The notes: a model not told the origin generated them from the sequence alone. Shown: positions 46,719 through 59,535, counted from the first letter of the stretch. The stretch is DNA of 64,000 nt from Heterocephalus glaber (GCF_000247695.1 NW_004624777.1:991691-1055690), one strand, 5' to 3'. Translations and numbers: made by a program.

Positions 46719-49700
46719 CTAGAAGGAACAAGAGAAGTGCAGGCTGGGTGTCAATAGTGGCTTGCAACCTCAAATTGTGTTTCTGAGTTTATATTATTTT
46801 TTCTCCATTTTAAAGATAATATATGTTCATAATAAGAAACTGGGATATATACGAAAATAACAAGATAAAAGTCATTCATTAATTCATTATCCAGAGACAG
46901 TGCTTTATTACAACTTTTATGTATTTTTGTTCCGCCTTTTCCCTTACATATTGTTGTGCAGTTAGTATTATTTTTCACTCATTTTCCCCATAGCTTAATA
47001 ACATTTATTATCATGCATATGTGTATCTAGACAAACCTCTACTTTTTGAATCACGTTTTCTCACTTAGTTAAGACTTGATTTTTTTACCATTATAAATAA
47101 TGCCCTTATGTATGTAGAAGATTTTTCTGAATTTAAATTATTTCTTCAAATTAGAACCCAATTCATAGAATTTTTAGTCCAAAATGGTAAACTTTTTAGA
47201 GATTGTTAATCCTGACTGCCAGTCTGCTTACTGAAAGAATCCCATCAGTTTGTATTTTGATGGTCAGCCATGTCACTATTGTTAGCAGGACTGGACAATC
47301 TTATTGACGTATAGAACATAAAACACCAGTAAGAGTAACTAAGATCAATATCCAGAATGTGTATCTGGGAATAATACAGAGGAGGTAATGGAACTAAATT
47401 ATTTTTTCCATCTTTTACTACTCTTAATATTTATCACATAGATGTCAATGTGCAGATAAGTTTCCAGAAGTTGATGAAGGACCAGGGAACCAGAGTGGGA
47501 ACAAACCTTTTCCAGCTCATCACTGCAGGCTGAAAGTGAGGTATATAGAATTTTATATCCCTGAACTATGGGGTGAACACAATCATCACAGGACTGGTAC
47601 TCTAAGAGTTCATTTTCTTTATCTAAGTCTCCTCACTACCTACAGCCATTTTCAGTATTTGCTAAGTGTGATGTTTGCTCTCTATTGTAAGTCATAGCTT
47701 GCTGCATGCTCTATACAACACCAGTTGTCCAGACTTCACCTGTAAGCTATGATGCCCTTAAAAGGATCAGCATCACTCCAGGCCCCAAATATACTCCTCT
47801 TGTCATTTCACTTGCATCTTATTATATGTTTTCCATTATTTGCACCTGCTTTAAATGCCTAACCCACTCCACTCCTCTTTCTGACTTTCTCTTCTTCTTG
47901 GACTTAGTTGCTAAAGGTCTCTCTGCTCCTGTTTGATTATTTCCCAGAAGTTCTTAAACTTGGCTGCACATTAGAATAGTCTGTGGGGAGATTTTAAAAA
48001 TTCCAATATCCAAGCCACACCTCATAGTAATTAAATCCAAACTTCTGTGGGAAAAAAATCCAGGCATCAATAGTTTTGAAAGCCTTCCAGGTGATTGGAA
48101 TGTTCAGAAAAGATTGCAAGTGACCATCATAGAGGCCAAACCTCTGGCCTTCTCCCTAATCCTTTATACTCCTACCGGCCTTTCCTAACTTCTTGTTTTA
48201 CCAACATCCATGTTATCATTCTCCACTATCTCCATCCCAGTCTCCAGCTTCACCTGTTTATCCCTGCAGGTTTTTCTTACTTGGAGAGAGCTATGTGTTT
48301 CACAAGCTTCCCAACCATCCATGCAGAGGTCCAAGGCCAGATCTGTCCTGCTGCTTACCTGAGCCTTCCCCACTGGTCTCCTCAGGCAGCTCCTGGAGAC
48401 TCAGCTTCCACTCCAAAGGCGCATCACAGGGAGTCACTGTGACTGACAATGGGGTATTGTCTTCTTCAACCACAAAGAAATACCTGTAGGAAAGTGGACC
48501 AATTCAGGCCATAGTCATTCTATCATTAGCAAGTAAGATTTACTGGGCAAACTGTTTGGTTTTCATATTTATTCTTTTAACAGAATAAAATTGGCTACTT
48601 TGCACAAGATACAATACAGCTTTAACTGTGGAAGTCCAATAGTCAGTCCTAAGGTTCTGCAACCAGATTTAGCATTAACAAGTAAGGTATAAAATAGTAA
48701 AAAGACTTGAAGCAAAAGAATTTTAGGTTAAAAATCATCCCATACCTGTGCCTAGATATTATTTAACATAGGCCCTGCTATTGCAAAGTAAGTCATAATC
48801 AAGAAGAATTTCTGGGTATGGTGCCTTACAGTCATTGTATTTTCTATAAATTTGGTGATAAATTTATACATTACCCTCTAGTTGCCCACTGTTTCAAAGG
48901 TCATTTTCACAGCAACCTAGTTCTGAAATGTATATTGATTTCTGGCAAGATAATACAGTCTTCACATTATCACATTAATGATTTTTATTCAAATCTACTA
49001 TTACATATCCTTTTGGATAGAGGGACCTAATCACCATTTGAGAAATAACTTTTAAAAGTAAAGATAGCTGTGTCTGCCACTGAAAAGACACATTTTTCTA
49101 TTATTTTTTTCACTAACATTTCCTGTTGAATTAAATAAGCTAATAATTTTAAAGCAGAATTGTAAAACATCAAAATATTCAGATCTATGCTTTTCCCTCA
49201 GACTTTTTAATGATGCCTCAAAAAGCTTTTAAGGAAAATAAAAATACTGCTGAACTATACAGATGTGGTGTATTCTTATACCAAGTAATTGAGACGATTT
49301 CACATAGTTATCTTTCAAAGCCCATACTCGTGCAAAGCAGGAGCCAGTGTTTTCAATGCATGGAGCCTAGAGTTCTGCTCCGGTTCTATGGCAAAGCAAA
49401 GTAGGTTTGATGTCCTGTACATTGTACAAGTGGGTGTCTCTCGCCTTCCCCTTTCTACCTTTACCTCCAACTGCTCTCCAAACCAACCCCTATCATCCTC
49501 TGCTGATTCCCTCTAACCCCCAATCTCTAAGCTCTGTAGTTAACTGCAGATCTGAGCATGGACATCTCTCTTCTGCCTGCCTTTACTTCCTGTGTGACCT
49601 CCCCCAGACTGATAGCTTTGCAGCTTCTATATTAAACCCCAGATTTAAATCATCAACCTGGACTCTTGTCTAATTTCAGATACAGCCACCTTCTCATCAT

Positions 49701-52700
49701 CTTCGTTAAGAATTAATGGAATTTCAAACTTGAGATGTCTAATCCAAACTTCTGATTGTCTCCCCCAAATCAGCTTCTTCTGTAGCCCCTCCCTTCTGAG
49801 TAAATGACTGCTCCAACATTCTGGTTATTCAGGGCAAACATTTTGGAGTCATTCTTCACTTTCTCTTTTTTTCCTTTCCACGTGGAATGGATCACCAGAC
49901 ACTAGTTTGACTCCACTTTTAAAATATATCAGAATCTATTACTTTGTTCTAGGCCACCTGTTTTCCCTCGCCTGATTCAAGCCTCATCTCTTGCCTGAGG
50001 CTTCCAAAGGGTCCCCGGACTGGTCTCCCTGGCTCCACCGGTAGCCCCCTTGGTGCACTCTCTCCCCATTTTGGCAGAGTGACCCTCATAACCCTTCTAA
50101 ATGGCACTCCTTTTTTTTCAAGCCCTCCAGAGCATCTGATTCATTCGGAGTATGAGCCACAGAACTCGCAATGGTTCACAAGTGCCTCCATGTTCAGGCC
50201 CCAACACAATCTCTAAAGTCTTCTTTTACTTTCTCTCTCATACTCTGGTTTCTCTTCAGATCATATAAATCTTTCGCCTTTACTTTCTCTCTCTGTAATC
50301 CAGCTTCTTGCAGACCCCTGCCTCAAAGTCTCTGCTTGCTGTTCTTCCACCTGAGAGACTCCTCCTCCAGGAAGTGGCCAGGCTCATGATTTAAGTGTAA
50401 TCTTGCCATAGACCCACTTTCCTCCCTTATGTAAAATATCACTTTCCTACCGTGAAGCTCTTTTGTATCTCATTTTCCTTCAATACACTTACCTACCTGT
50501 TATATATTTCTTTTATTATTTTTTCCATCTCCCCGAACTAGAATGAAAGGTGTGAGCAAGCACTCGAGACACTTGGTTCATTGGTGTAGACTCAGAGAAC
50601 AAAAGAATTCTTCATATAATATTTGTTAAATGAATTAATGAATTGCTATTTCTTACATATCCACCTCCAAATATTTTACTCTTTCCAAATCATGCTTTAT
50701 ATTGCACCAGAACAATCTCTTTTAAAAGTAAATATAGCATGTGATTTCAGCTTACAGGGCCCCTTCTCAGCTGTTGATTTAGCTCTGTGGGAAAACCCAT
50801 AATTACTCCTCAGAGGTCTGATCATACCTACTGCCCCAGTCTCTTGTCAGGCCACTACCCCTTTAGCTATCTATACTTCAATCACATAAGACTTCTCTGG
50901 CTTCCCAAACCCTGCCTCATCTGACAGCCTTTGGGATGTGGATGTGGTTTTCTCTGAAGTTCACCACTCTGCCCCCACTCATGTGTAAGTGTCACTTCTT
51001 TAGAGATACCTTTTCTGACTCATTCTGATCAGGGTCTTATATACTCTCAGAGAGTCCTGCAACTTTAACTCCCACCACTTACTACAATATACACCATGAC
51101 TATACATTTGCATGATTTTTTACATTACTGTCATTTTCCCCAAGGGCCCACCTGGGGCTAACCTTCCATGTCGGTGTATTCCCAGCATCTAGCACAGATT
51201 TATCTATGAAGTGAGTACTAGACAAATATATTTAAATGCATGAATAAGTTCATAAACTAAAGTCAAGCATCTTAATACTAATCTCATTAATGTAGCCTGA
51301 GAAAATGTACATCTGCAATCTCTTTCTGTGTGAAGATACAGAATATCAGTGAAACTTTAAGGTTTTTCTCCTCACCATTGACGGATATAGAGATGGAGGG
51401 TTGAGAGTGGGGCAGGGGGAGGACAAATAAACTGAAGACCCTACAAAGACAAAACAACTTATTCATAAGATAGACAATCATCTTGATGAAATAACTAAAT
51501 CAGGGAGTTGTTTATTCCAGTTTTGTGTATCATAACCCCCCTTAAAGAGAAGTGCCAGAGGATTACTTTTTAATTCAGCATGCTTTGGGGAGAGCAGAAT
51601 TTTGTTCCTTTGGCCAGGCTGAATGGGTGATATTAATCACATAAACACAACTAAACCTATCCTATGACAAAGAAAGAGGTACAACAAAATACTTTATTTG
51701 GCTTTAGGAAGGTAAAATAGTGTTCAAAACTTCTTGGTTTTTCTGGGATTATGTGAGTAGCATATGAAACTGACTCCAAAGTCAAAAACAATGGGCAAGT
51801 TCATCTATGACCTTTCCTTTTGAGCAAGTAGGTAGTTTATCTCCTCAAGTAAGCAACTGTGTCTTAGTAATTTACATATAGGCTATGGGCAACTAATAGC
51901 ATATACAACAATGCTTACATTCCACAAGATAATCCTTGTACATAAATGCAGTAGAGAATTCTTATAGGGACGAGCAATGGTGAACTTTTTAGAGTCTTTG
52001 ATGATACCAAACAGCTTGGTGCAGCATATGTGCCATAGGTTTGCCACTGCTGCATATAGGCCAGTATTTTCACATTGAAACACTTATGAGGAAGGATAAA
52101 TGATAATGTGAATAAACTTAATTTATTATCTACCATGCACAAAGTACATATGGAAAAGAGTAGCAATCAGAGATGACAGGATTTGATCTGTGTTCAGATA
52201 CTTGCTTTTCAGGGCCAAAGGCTGAGAGATAAATATACCATGAGACATTTTGTTCTTGGAATTTATGTATAAACATAAGAACAATTAATGAATTTATTGT
52301 CTTTTTCTGTTCACTACTGCTAAACTTCATCTGAATTTTCATCGTTGGCTGGAATATCAACAATGGTTATGTGTGTTTAACAATGCATAAGCCTCCAACC
52401 CCCAATGATGTTTCTACTTGTGGCTGCAGCTCTTAGCTAGGGTAAACAAGCACTTCAAGCAACTGTGTATATCAAGAGCCTCCATAATGATTTTGGGCAA
52501 AAAAGACAAAAATAATGACTAAACAAATGAAAGACAAAAAGGAAGGGAGGGAAGTAATATTTTCTAGTAGCTCATAATAAAACATTGTTTCAAAACAAAA
52601 AAGGAAATGTAATTTTTAACCTTACTTTTAGGGCTAAAACATTTAGTTTTTTAAAAAATGGAATGACCCAAGAGGATAAACTGTTTATTTGATTAAGTAA

Positions 52701-54108
52701 TTTGCTTATATAATGCGGATGAATACAGCAAAGAAAGTAATGTGTAAGTACATTTGGGAAATTAAAGTGATTCCTAAAGAAAACTTTTGGTTTGATCTGA
52801 TTCAGTCAAAAATTTCAAGGGACAAAACAATATGGAAAGCAAACTGTTCAGTGAGAATTCAGTTAATACTAGAGATTAATTTGCAGTACTGGAACAGCTT
52901 CGTATGTCCTTCCTTGTTTGACAGACTGAGTCTTTTTAAAGACTAAGACAGCAAGTTCCTTTAATGTAACCATCTTTTTACTCTTGCCTTTATTTGTATG
53001 AATGTTAAAGATTAGAATGATTTATATTTCAAGTCAGTTCTTAGTTTAGTGTATTCTTGCAAACAAATCATTTCACTCAGACAGTGATGAAATGATTCCC
53101 ATATACCACTTCACTTTTGTCAGAATAGGGAAACTGATCACCTACCTCATTCTGACTGACCTCATGGTAATAACAACTGGACATTACGTGCAGGGGTTTA
53201 CAGCACCAACTCCAATTACTACTATTGCTCAAACTCAAAAGATGACCCAAGGATCTGATACACCTCAGTCTTTGGAAAAAGAAGTATTAAAGATGCAAGA
53301 CAATTTTACTTCTTGGAATACTAATGTGTCTCTAGTTAAAAGGAGAAATTGTTTTTGAAATATAATTATCCAGAGATTAAATGAAAGGTACAGCAGGTTA
53401 GAGCATTGGAAAGTAACTGTATATATAACTAGTTTATAGTATATATTATTTATATGATACATTTTTTTCTAAAAATATTTGGAAACATGAGAGCCCAAAT
53501 GCTGATGCTGGAGTTAAGGAAATGAACACAGTCAGTTTTTATCATTGGTTTGATTCTCTTAGAATCTGATCATATTTGTTAAGGAAATATTATCCTTATA
53601 AAACTTAATGTACATCCTTGAAGAATCATATATATTCAATTAATTTTATTTTAAGCCTACAAAGCTCATCTTAGAAAGATCCTACTATGCTGAAGATGAG
53701 GAATAATCACTACAGAACATGAACAATGCAAGACTGCCTTTTCCACCCAAGAGGAGATCATAATCAACAAGAATCGGCCTCAATTATGATTAGAAGTTGT
53801 ACTGCCACTTAGAGAAAAAAGGTAATGCTGCTAAACTAAATTACATATGAAAAATTACTTTCTTTGATGAAGGCATCCTTTATGAGCATACTGATACAGA
53901 AAGTATGGGAGGAAGAATACCTTTTTGGTGTATCTCTGAAGAGATAACTGCTAATTTCAGCGCCATCTGGAATGACTGAGGAGTCATGAAAAAATGCCTT
54001 GTCTCGGATCTGCATCTGGAAAAGCTCCTCATCACGAGTGGGCAGCTTTTGGGTCCTTGAGGCGAGAGGTAACAGCAGCCATAGCAGACACCAGTGGGGC
54101 AGCACCAT
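45325..54108 (-). CDS. NDNF: NDNF, neuron-derived neurotrophic factor; join(45325..46718, 48359..48483, 53921..54108) on the minus strand
   Basis: A secreted glycoprotein reported to support neuron survival, growth and migration (including GnRH neurons) and endothelial revascularisation. The three coding exons total 188+125+1394 = 1707 nt, giving 568 residues and a stop, the length I know for mammalian NDNF. The product begins with a hydrophobic signal peptide (residues 1 to about 19, LLWLLLPLA core). A family-specific N-terminal region follows, then two fibronectin type III-like modules (about 175-332 and 445-564), with an N-glycosylation sequon NTS at residue 322 and a Cys-terminated C-tail (KTRKFC). 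All junctions are GT-AG and keep frame. The start ATG at 54108 lies 1-2 nt inside its exon after a CCCCAG acceptor, so the 5' UTR is on an upstream exon outside the window. No damage is seen. Confidence 0.96.
46719..48358 (-). other. NDNF: NDNF intron between middle and last coding exons (1640 bp)
   Basis: GTAAGC donor and CTTCTAG acceptor on the minus strand. It holds a MER5A relic; the remainder is AT-rich with no other feature recognised. Confidence 0.9.
47949..48112 (+). mobile_element. MER5A-type hAT DNA transposon relic
   Basis: CAGAAGTTCTTAAACTTGGC, TGCACATTAGAATAGTCTG, TTTTAAAAATTCCAATATCC, CAAGCCACACCTCATAG, AAATCCAGGCATCAATAG and CCAGGTGATTGGAATGTTCA follow the MER5A consensus nearly end to end. 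Confidence 0.88.
48359..48483 (-). CDS. NDNF: NDNF middle coding exon (residues 63-105)
   Basis: 125 nt. The acceptor is TTTCCTACAG ending at 48484, and the donor is GTAAGC at 48358-48353. The translation begins YFFVVEED and ends SGEGS, then a split Gly codon. It completes Arg63 from the previous exon. It is too short for ORF calling but its reading frame and both splice sites are clear. Confidence 0.95.
49520..50640 (+). mobile_element. L2 LINE fragment, first copy
   Basis: CAGCTTCTTCTGTAGCCCCT, GTCATTCTTCACTTTCTCTT, TTAAAATATATCAGAATCTA and CACCTGAGAGACTCCTCCTC lead to a tail with TTGTTAAATGAATTAATGA. These are antisense-free L2 3' region blocks in order on the plus strand, opposite to NDNF. 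Confidence 0.8.
50690..51255 (+). mobile_element. L2 LINE fragment, second copy
   Basis: GCCCCAGTCTCTTGTCAGGC, GTAAGTGTCACTTCTTTAGA, TACCTTTTCTGACTCATTCT and GGTGTATTCCCAGCATCTAG repeat the L2 3' order a second time immediately after the first copy. Confidence 0.82.
53265..53385 (+). repeat. Unassigned ancient repeat, member 1
   Basis: CTTTGGAAAAAGAAG ... TTTTACTTCTT ... AATGTGTCTCTAGTTAAAAG ... GAGAAATTGT aligns by eye to 59430-59535 at roughly two-thirds identity with one small gap. I do not recognise the family. Confidence 0.5.
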
Positions 54109-54109
54109 C
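53921..54109 (-). CDS. NDNF: NDNF first coding exon (residues 1-63)
   Basis: ATG at 54108-54106 starts MVLPHWCLLW, the signal peptide. The exon ends at 53921 with a donor GTATTC, splitting the Arg63 codon (AG|G). The acceptor upstream is TTGCCCCAG, leaving at most one or two 5' UTR bases in this exon. Confidence 0.95.
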
Positions 54110-55629
54110 CTGGGGCAACAGAAGTGATTGCTTGGGTTAGCTCTGTAGGCGCACGCTCAGGGAAGCCTGCAACTTCCCAAAGTGTCAACACTATTTCAGT
54201 TGTGACAGAAACTTAGGGATGTACAATATGTCTTGGATACACACACATGATCTTGAAGGCAACTTTCCTGTGTTTATTTTTTCTTCAAACTATTTCATGT
54301 TGTCAGGAAGGAATTTGTCAGAACTTCAGACATTAAAAAGATTTTGAAATGAAAGGACTCTTGATGCCTAAATTTCCCTGCATATTCAGAGAGAAAATCC
54401 TTACCTCATTATGGCAGAAGGCAATATGGTCATTATAGATAATGTCCTATTGATGTCTCAAAACTTAAACTAAAGTGATCATTTAGGGGCAGTCCTTTTA
54501 GGGATTACGAGTTGTGCCAATGGTTGGTCAGAGTCACTGCTCAACAGTCAAGTTACTAATTTAATTGTTAACATAGTTGAACTTTTACTTTCATCATATG
54601 TCCTGAGACCCATTGAAAGCCAGAAAATTAGTATAATTTTTTTTTCTTCCTTAAAATTTGACTAAGGAGTTTATATGGCAATATGCTTATTACAAGTCCA
54701 GATTATCATAAATCAGAAAATTTGGGGAGATTAAAGTTTAACTCCCTCAAAATCATTAGGTGAGCTATTTATTGATGTCTAATTGTTATAGATTCCTGGA
54801 CTCTTCAACATTTACCTATAAAGCTCTAACAGGTTGGAAAATGATTTGATTTTCACTTTTGCAACAAGCTAAGACAGACTTTAGAAAGTTGTCTGTTGGA
54901 AACATCGGCCCTAACCTCCTGCGCAGCACTTTCACTGAGTTACTTTTAGGCATTCATCAGTAACTTCCACCATAGATCCGGTAAGTAATTGAGGGTCAGT
55001 CTCTATTCCTCACTGCTGTAGTAATGCTGGCAAGGCCAAAATCTTCTACACATCTCAGTTTTCCTGTGCTGAAGTCCCAGGTAGGCAATTTATTTAAATC
55101 ATAGGCATTAGTGACAGGCTTTTCTTCCCTGGATGATTTAGTAATTTTTTTTTCACAGAAAGAACTATGTAAGGAATTCTTTTCCCTTACCTCTTTGACT
55201 TAGCATATATCAGAGAATTCAACTATTAGAGAAATGCAGGGTTTTTTTACATTTAAGTACTTTAAATAGTGAGAAAGTCAAATGTAAATATTTACAATAA
55301 TTTGAGATGAAGTAAATGCCAGTTTTATTTTGTTTTTTTGCCAGTTTTATTTTAAACAGTAATTACTACAGAAGTGACAAATTAACCTCTATGTAAAACA
55401 ATACCTGACTTTAATTTTTTCTTCCTTTTACCAAAAGTAGAGTCAGATAACTAAACATTTTTGAAAGGAATAAACATTTTCTGTTTTAAAATGATAACGT
55501 GCATAGTTTTTCATTGTATGCTTGCCCAAAAGTTCATTTAATTTCATTCTTCCAAATATGTTTTTCCTGCCTTTTGTTTTGCAGTTTTCCATTCAAAATA
55601 TCTGCAGTGATTGAGTTAGCATGTATAAA

Positions 55630-55790
55630 ACTAAATTCACTGACTGCTTTACTATACTTAGTTCTCACAATTACCCTGCAAAGTAGGTATTATTCCTCTA
55701 TAAAAAGAAACTTTCATTATAAAACCAGAGAAAGGATATAAATCCAGTGGATCTGACTGCAGAGCCCAAACTTTCATCCTCAGCAATATC
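55630..55790 (-). mobile_element. MIR SINE fragment (antisense)
   Basis: TTAGTTCTCACAATTACCCT, GCAAAGTAGGTATTATTCCT and AAATCCAGTGGATCTGACTG follow the antisense MIR order. Confidence 0.75.
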
Positions 55791-55894
55791 TCTAAAGAAA
55801 GCCAGGACAACTTCTTATTTCCCATCCCTTGTTTCCCATCTTGTTAAATGAACTGTAATTAAAAGAAAAGTAGACTGAACAGTAAGAATATGCC

Positions 55895-56010
55895 ATTTGG
55901 TTTCAGTTCCTAATTAGATATATGATCTTAGGCAACTTATTTGGCCATTCTAGACTTCAATTTTCTGAAGGGTTTAGACAAATGATTCCTAATACAAATG
56001 GACAATGATT
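55895..56010 (+). mobile_element. MIR SINE fragment
   Basis: TATGATCTTAGGCAACTTAT then TAGACTTCAATTTTCTGAAG corresponds to the MIR core. Confidence 0.7.
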
Positions 56011-56869
56011 CTGTGATTGAATACTAAACCTTCCTTCCCAATCAGCCGGAAGTTTAGGAACAAGACCAGCCCCCTTGAGTTTCATTAAATAACCTGTCCC
56101 TCAGATGGCCTGGTCATTTTCAAGGAGAAATCTAAGGGAAGTGGGGGATCTAAGTGAAAGCTGTGAGTTACTAATGGTAAACAAATGTTATATCTACTAG
56201 AGGTGGTCGGACATACCAAAATCAAAGCTAGTTAACTTATTCTACATAAATAGGGAGACTGTGGACTGAACTGAATAAGACCTCTAGCCACGATGCTCCA
56301 TCCCTCCTCTCACTCTGTTCTGCCTGGAGTTAACAGAAATGGAAAATCTGAATAGCATTTGATTTTGCTAAATAACAGTATGTGCTTAGAAATACTTATC
56401 TTAGCGAAATAAAACATATTCAGTTTACTTGTCTTTGTAGTACCATCGCCAAACATTGCCTCTTGAAAGCAGAAGAGGCCAATTTAAAAAAAAAATCTCT
56501 TTAGGAGTGGTTAGAATTTGGCTTTCTGTATTTGTGAGGACCATAGAGCAAATGTGTCACCAGAGCAGTTCAGTGTGAGATACTTAGGCACATTTGCCCT
56601 AGGGCCTCTCGGGGGCAGCCCTACCTCATTAGGTGCCATGCTTGCCCATAAAGCTGTCACTTACACAGTGCCACTAGATGACCCAGCCCAGGTAAGCTGC
56701 CCAGGACCCCAGGATAGTCAGGGTAATGGAGATATTTAGGTCAGCCACAGAATCAGAGAAATAGATAGTCATGAATAGTAGGAGTGTCACTGGCATCTTC
56801 AACTGCTGTTGGAAAGGGGTTTCTCTTTATTCAATCAGCTATTTACATGAATTAAGAGGTGATAATGTT

Positions 56870-57035
56870 AATAAATATTGCTGTGTACGTGCTGCATACC
56901 AGGGAATTTTTAAAGTGTATTATATGTATTATCTCATCTAATTCCATTAACATCCCTGTGATTTAGGGATTATTATTATTTTCATTTTAAAAATGAATAC
57001 ATAGGCCTACAAGTAAGGTCATATGCTATATGATG
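56870..57035 (-). mobile_element. MIR SINE (antisense)
   Basis: GTGCTGCATACCAGGGAATT, TATTATCTCATCTAATTCCA and TTAGGGATTATTATTATTTT are antisense MIR blocks. Confidence 0.75.
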
Positions 57036-57245
57036 TGAAAAATATGAACTATTCATTACAAGTGACTTTAAAAGTATGATAAATCTTATTCATATATATT
57101 CTCCATATCAGCTATTTAGCAATTTAATATTAGGAAACAATTGCAGGCAATTCTTTACTAGTCTCTGTTTCTGCATTTCTTAAAGCACAGTCACTGACTG
57201 CTTTATTGGAACAAAGGCAACTTTTCAAGAATGTTTGTAAGATTA

Positions 57246-57563
57246 AGTATTCTTTATCTGGAATGCTTAGGACTGGAAATGTTTTGGATTTGGGATTTTT
57301 GTGGATTTTGGAGTATCTGCATATATGTGCATTTGGAGTATATGCATGAGTGTCATAGTGCTCAAACTCCAGTCTAAACATAAAATTCACTGATGTTTCT
57401 TATACACCTTTTACATGTGGCTCAAAGGTAATTTTATGCAATATTTTTAATAATTCAAAGTTTAATGGTGTGGAATTTTCCACCTGTGGCATCATGTTGG
57501 TGCTCAAAAAGTTTCAGATTTTGAAGCATTTCAATTTCGGATTAGGGATGGTTGCCCTTTATT
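57246..57563. mobile_element. Tc1/mariner (Tigger-like) DNA transposon relic
   Basis: Ends are inverted: TATTCTTTATCTGGAATGCT on the left and AAGCATTTCAATTTCGGATT ... GGTTGCCCTT on the right are roughly complementary. The interior contains TTTTGGATTTGGGATTTTTG and GTGGAATTTTCCACCTGTGG. This matches a common non-autonomous mammalian Tigger-group element; the exact family name is not assigned. Confidence 0.65.
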
Positions 57564-57992
57564 TTGAACAAATTGAAAGATAAACCTCTGGATCAAAGAG
57601 TGAGCATAATTACTACCCTTTGTAAAAGACATGGGTTCCCAAAACTCAAGACTTCTCTACTACTACAGTGAATGCCACTACCTGACCTGGTGCCTCTTTG
57701 CATCGTCTTATGAGAACTGGTGATCAGGTAGTCAGCAGAAGAAAATGATGCTCCTGCACCTAAGGCTATTGCTCTGAGTAACAAGGTCCTAGGTCTCTGA
57801 CCCAAGAATCTCTTGCCTTCTTCTAGTGCTGTATCTGTGAAACTACAGACAACTAATTATTAGCTAGCAAACTCTCTACAGTTCTAGACAACAAGATTTT
57901 ACTTATGAAATTATTTTACTGGTTCGTTACTTTATTGCCTCAGTTAGACATTCTAATTTAAATTACCACTAGTAAGGAATAGACAACCTCAG

Positions 57993-58410
57993 TTTTTGGT
58001 TTTTAAAAATGTTTTATTAACACATAATAATTGTACATATTTGTGGGGGACAATGTGATGATCTAATACATATTTACAATGTGTAAAGATAAAATTAGGG
58101 TAATTAGCATTTCCATTTCTATAAACATTTATTATTTTTGTGTGCATGTCTTACAAACCTTTGAACTCTTCTCTTCAAATTCTTCTAAAATATATAATAA
58201 ATTATTGTATACTATGGTCACTCCACTGTACTGTAGAAAACTGGAACTAATTATTTCTATTTGGCTGTTTTGGTACCTGATATCCAACCTCCTTCCATGC
58301 TCCTATTTTGTTTCCTTTATCAAACCATTATTTCCCCCAACTAAAATCCTGTCAAATCACACTTTTTATTTCTGAAACAATCAACCATCTTAACCATCAT
58401 GCCAATTATG
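57993..58410 (-). mobile_element. L1 3' UTR fragment (antisense)
   Basis: TTTTATTAACACATAATAAT, ACATATTTGTGGGGGACAAT and TATACTATGGTCACTCCACT resemble antisense 3' UTR of mid-age mammalian L1s. Confidence 0.65.
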
Positions 58411-59429
58411 GACAAAACAGATATTTTTCCTGAACGTGTTTAAAATTAGTATGATCTCAAAACACAGGAATTTATGTTCTGTCATATTATGGTTTTTAAA
58501 GTGTTATCTAATAATATTCAACTATTGTTAAGAAAATATTTACTTAGATATTAGGAAACATTAATCATTTGTTCCAATTGATGAGGTCATGGGCAGGTTT
58601 TCTAAAAACAAAAGTATTTAAAAGAATCACCCAATACAACTAATCAAAAATTATTTTGCAGGTACACTGTGGGTATTTTTACAATTTATATTCTCTTACC
58701 AAAAACTGAAGTTTTACTTAAAGACTGCTTGAATGTTAATTTTAAGCTTTTATACATTTCTTTTCTCTACCAATAAAATTTTCTCTCTGAGACATTCAGT
58801 TTAAGAATTAAGTCACTTTAAGCAAACAACTGGAAATTCATTCTTCTTAAGACTAAGCCTGGGTTAAGTCAGTGTATAATAACAGACATCTCTGAGATGT
58901 CTAAAATTACAAAAGTGCCCTCTAATGGCATAACTTTTCTTCTCATTTCTTTTTGTTAGTTCTACATATCTAGAGCTTATCTAAAGTTTAAATTAAATAA
59001 AACTAATCAGAATTTCACTTTTAGCACTATTCTTTTTTCATGACTATTTTAGAAAATACATCTGTAGAGCCAAAAATCTTGGTATCTTTCTACAATGGAG
59101 GCTGTAGTACAAACAGAACTACAAACAGTTGCTAGGATGCCTCCAACAAACATTTTTATTTTGCCAGGCAGATCATTCAATCAATTTGGCTGCATATTTA
59201 TTCATAACCAGAAAAAGCAATAATTAGGTGTTAGCCTAATCATTGAGAATACTGACTTCCATTGTCTGGGTGAAAGGTTCTGAAGAATCCAGCATACAGA
59301 TGCCGGTCTAAAACTCTGGCATTATTCATGTTGTCAAAATCCTCCTTCATATTTGGCACACATCTTTAGAGCCTGTCAAAATTGAAGAGAAAAATTATTA
59401 AGCTCTAGGCCTAATAATTTGGTGTACTT

Positions 59430-59535
59430 TAAGCTTTGGAAAATAGACCACTGATGACATAAAACAGTTTTATTCTTTTATATGCCAATGTATCCCGGGT
59501 CAAAATGAGAAATTGTATCCGGAATGTAATTGTCA
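59430..59535 (+). repeat. Unassigned ancient repeat, member 2
   Basis: GCTTTGGAAAATAGACC ... TTTTATTCTT ... CCAATGTATCCCGGGTCAAAA ... is the counterpart of 53265-53385, here ending TGAGAAATTGT then GGAATGTAATTGTC. Confidence 0.5.

Larger units (their letters stand above)
48484..53920 (-). other. NDNF: NDNF intron between first and middle coding exons (5437 bp)
   Basis: GTATTC donor (53920) and CCTACAG acceptor (48484). It holds two L2 fragments and part of an unassigned repeat pair; the rest (48490-49500, 51260-53090) shows no recognised feature. Confidence 0.9.

Noticed and set aside
45325..46773. A 482-residue single-exon protein starting at the Met near 46773
   Set aside because: Residues before the AG acceptor at 46719-46720 do not belong to NDNF; the exon starts at 46718 and joins the 125-nt exon in frame.
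48193..48489. 98-codon plus-strand ORF overlapping the NDNF 125-nt exon
   Set aside because: It is the antisense shadow of the exon and flanking intron.
53092..53358. Small protein gene (88 codons) in NDNF intron 2
   Set aside because: It overlaps a diverged repeat that also occurs at 59430; no promoter, splice or conservation evidence.
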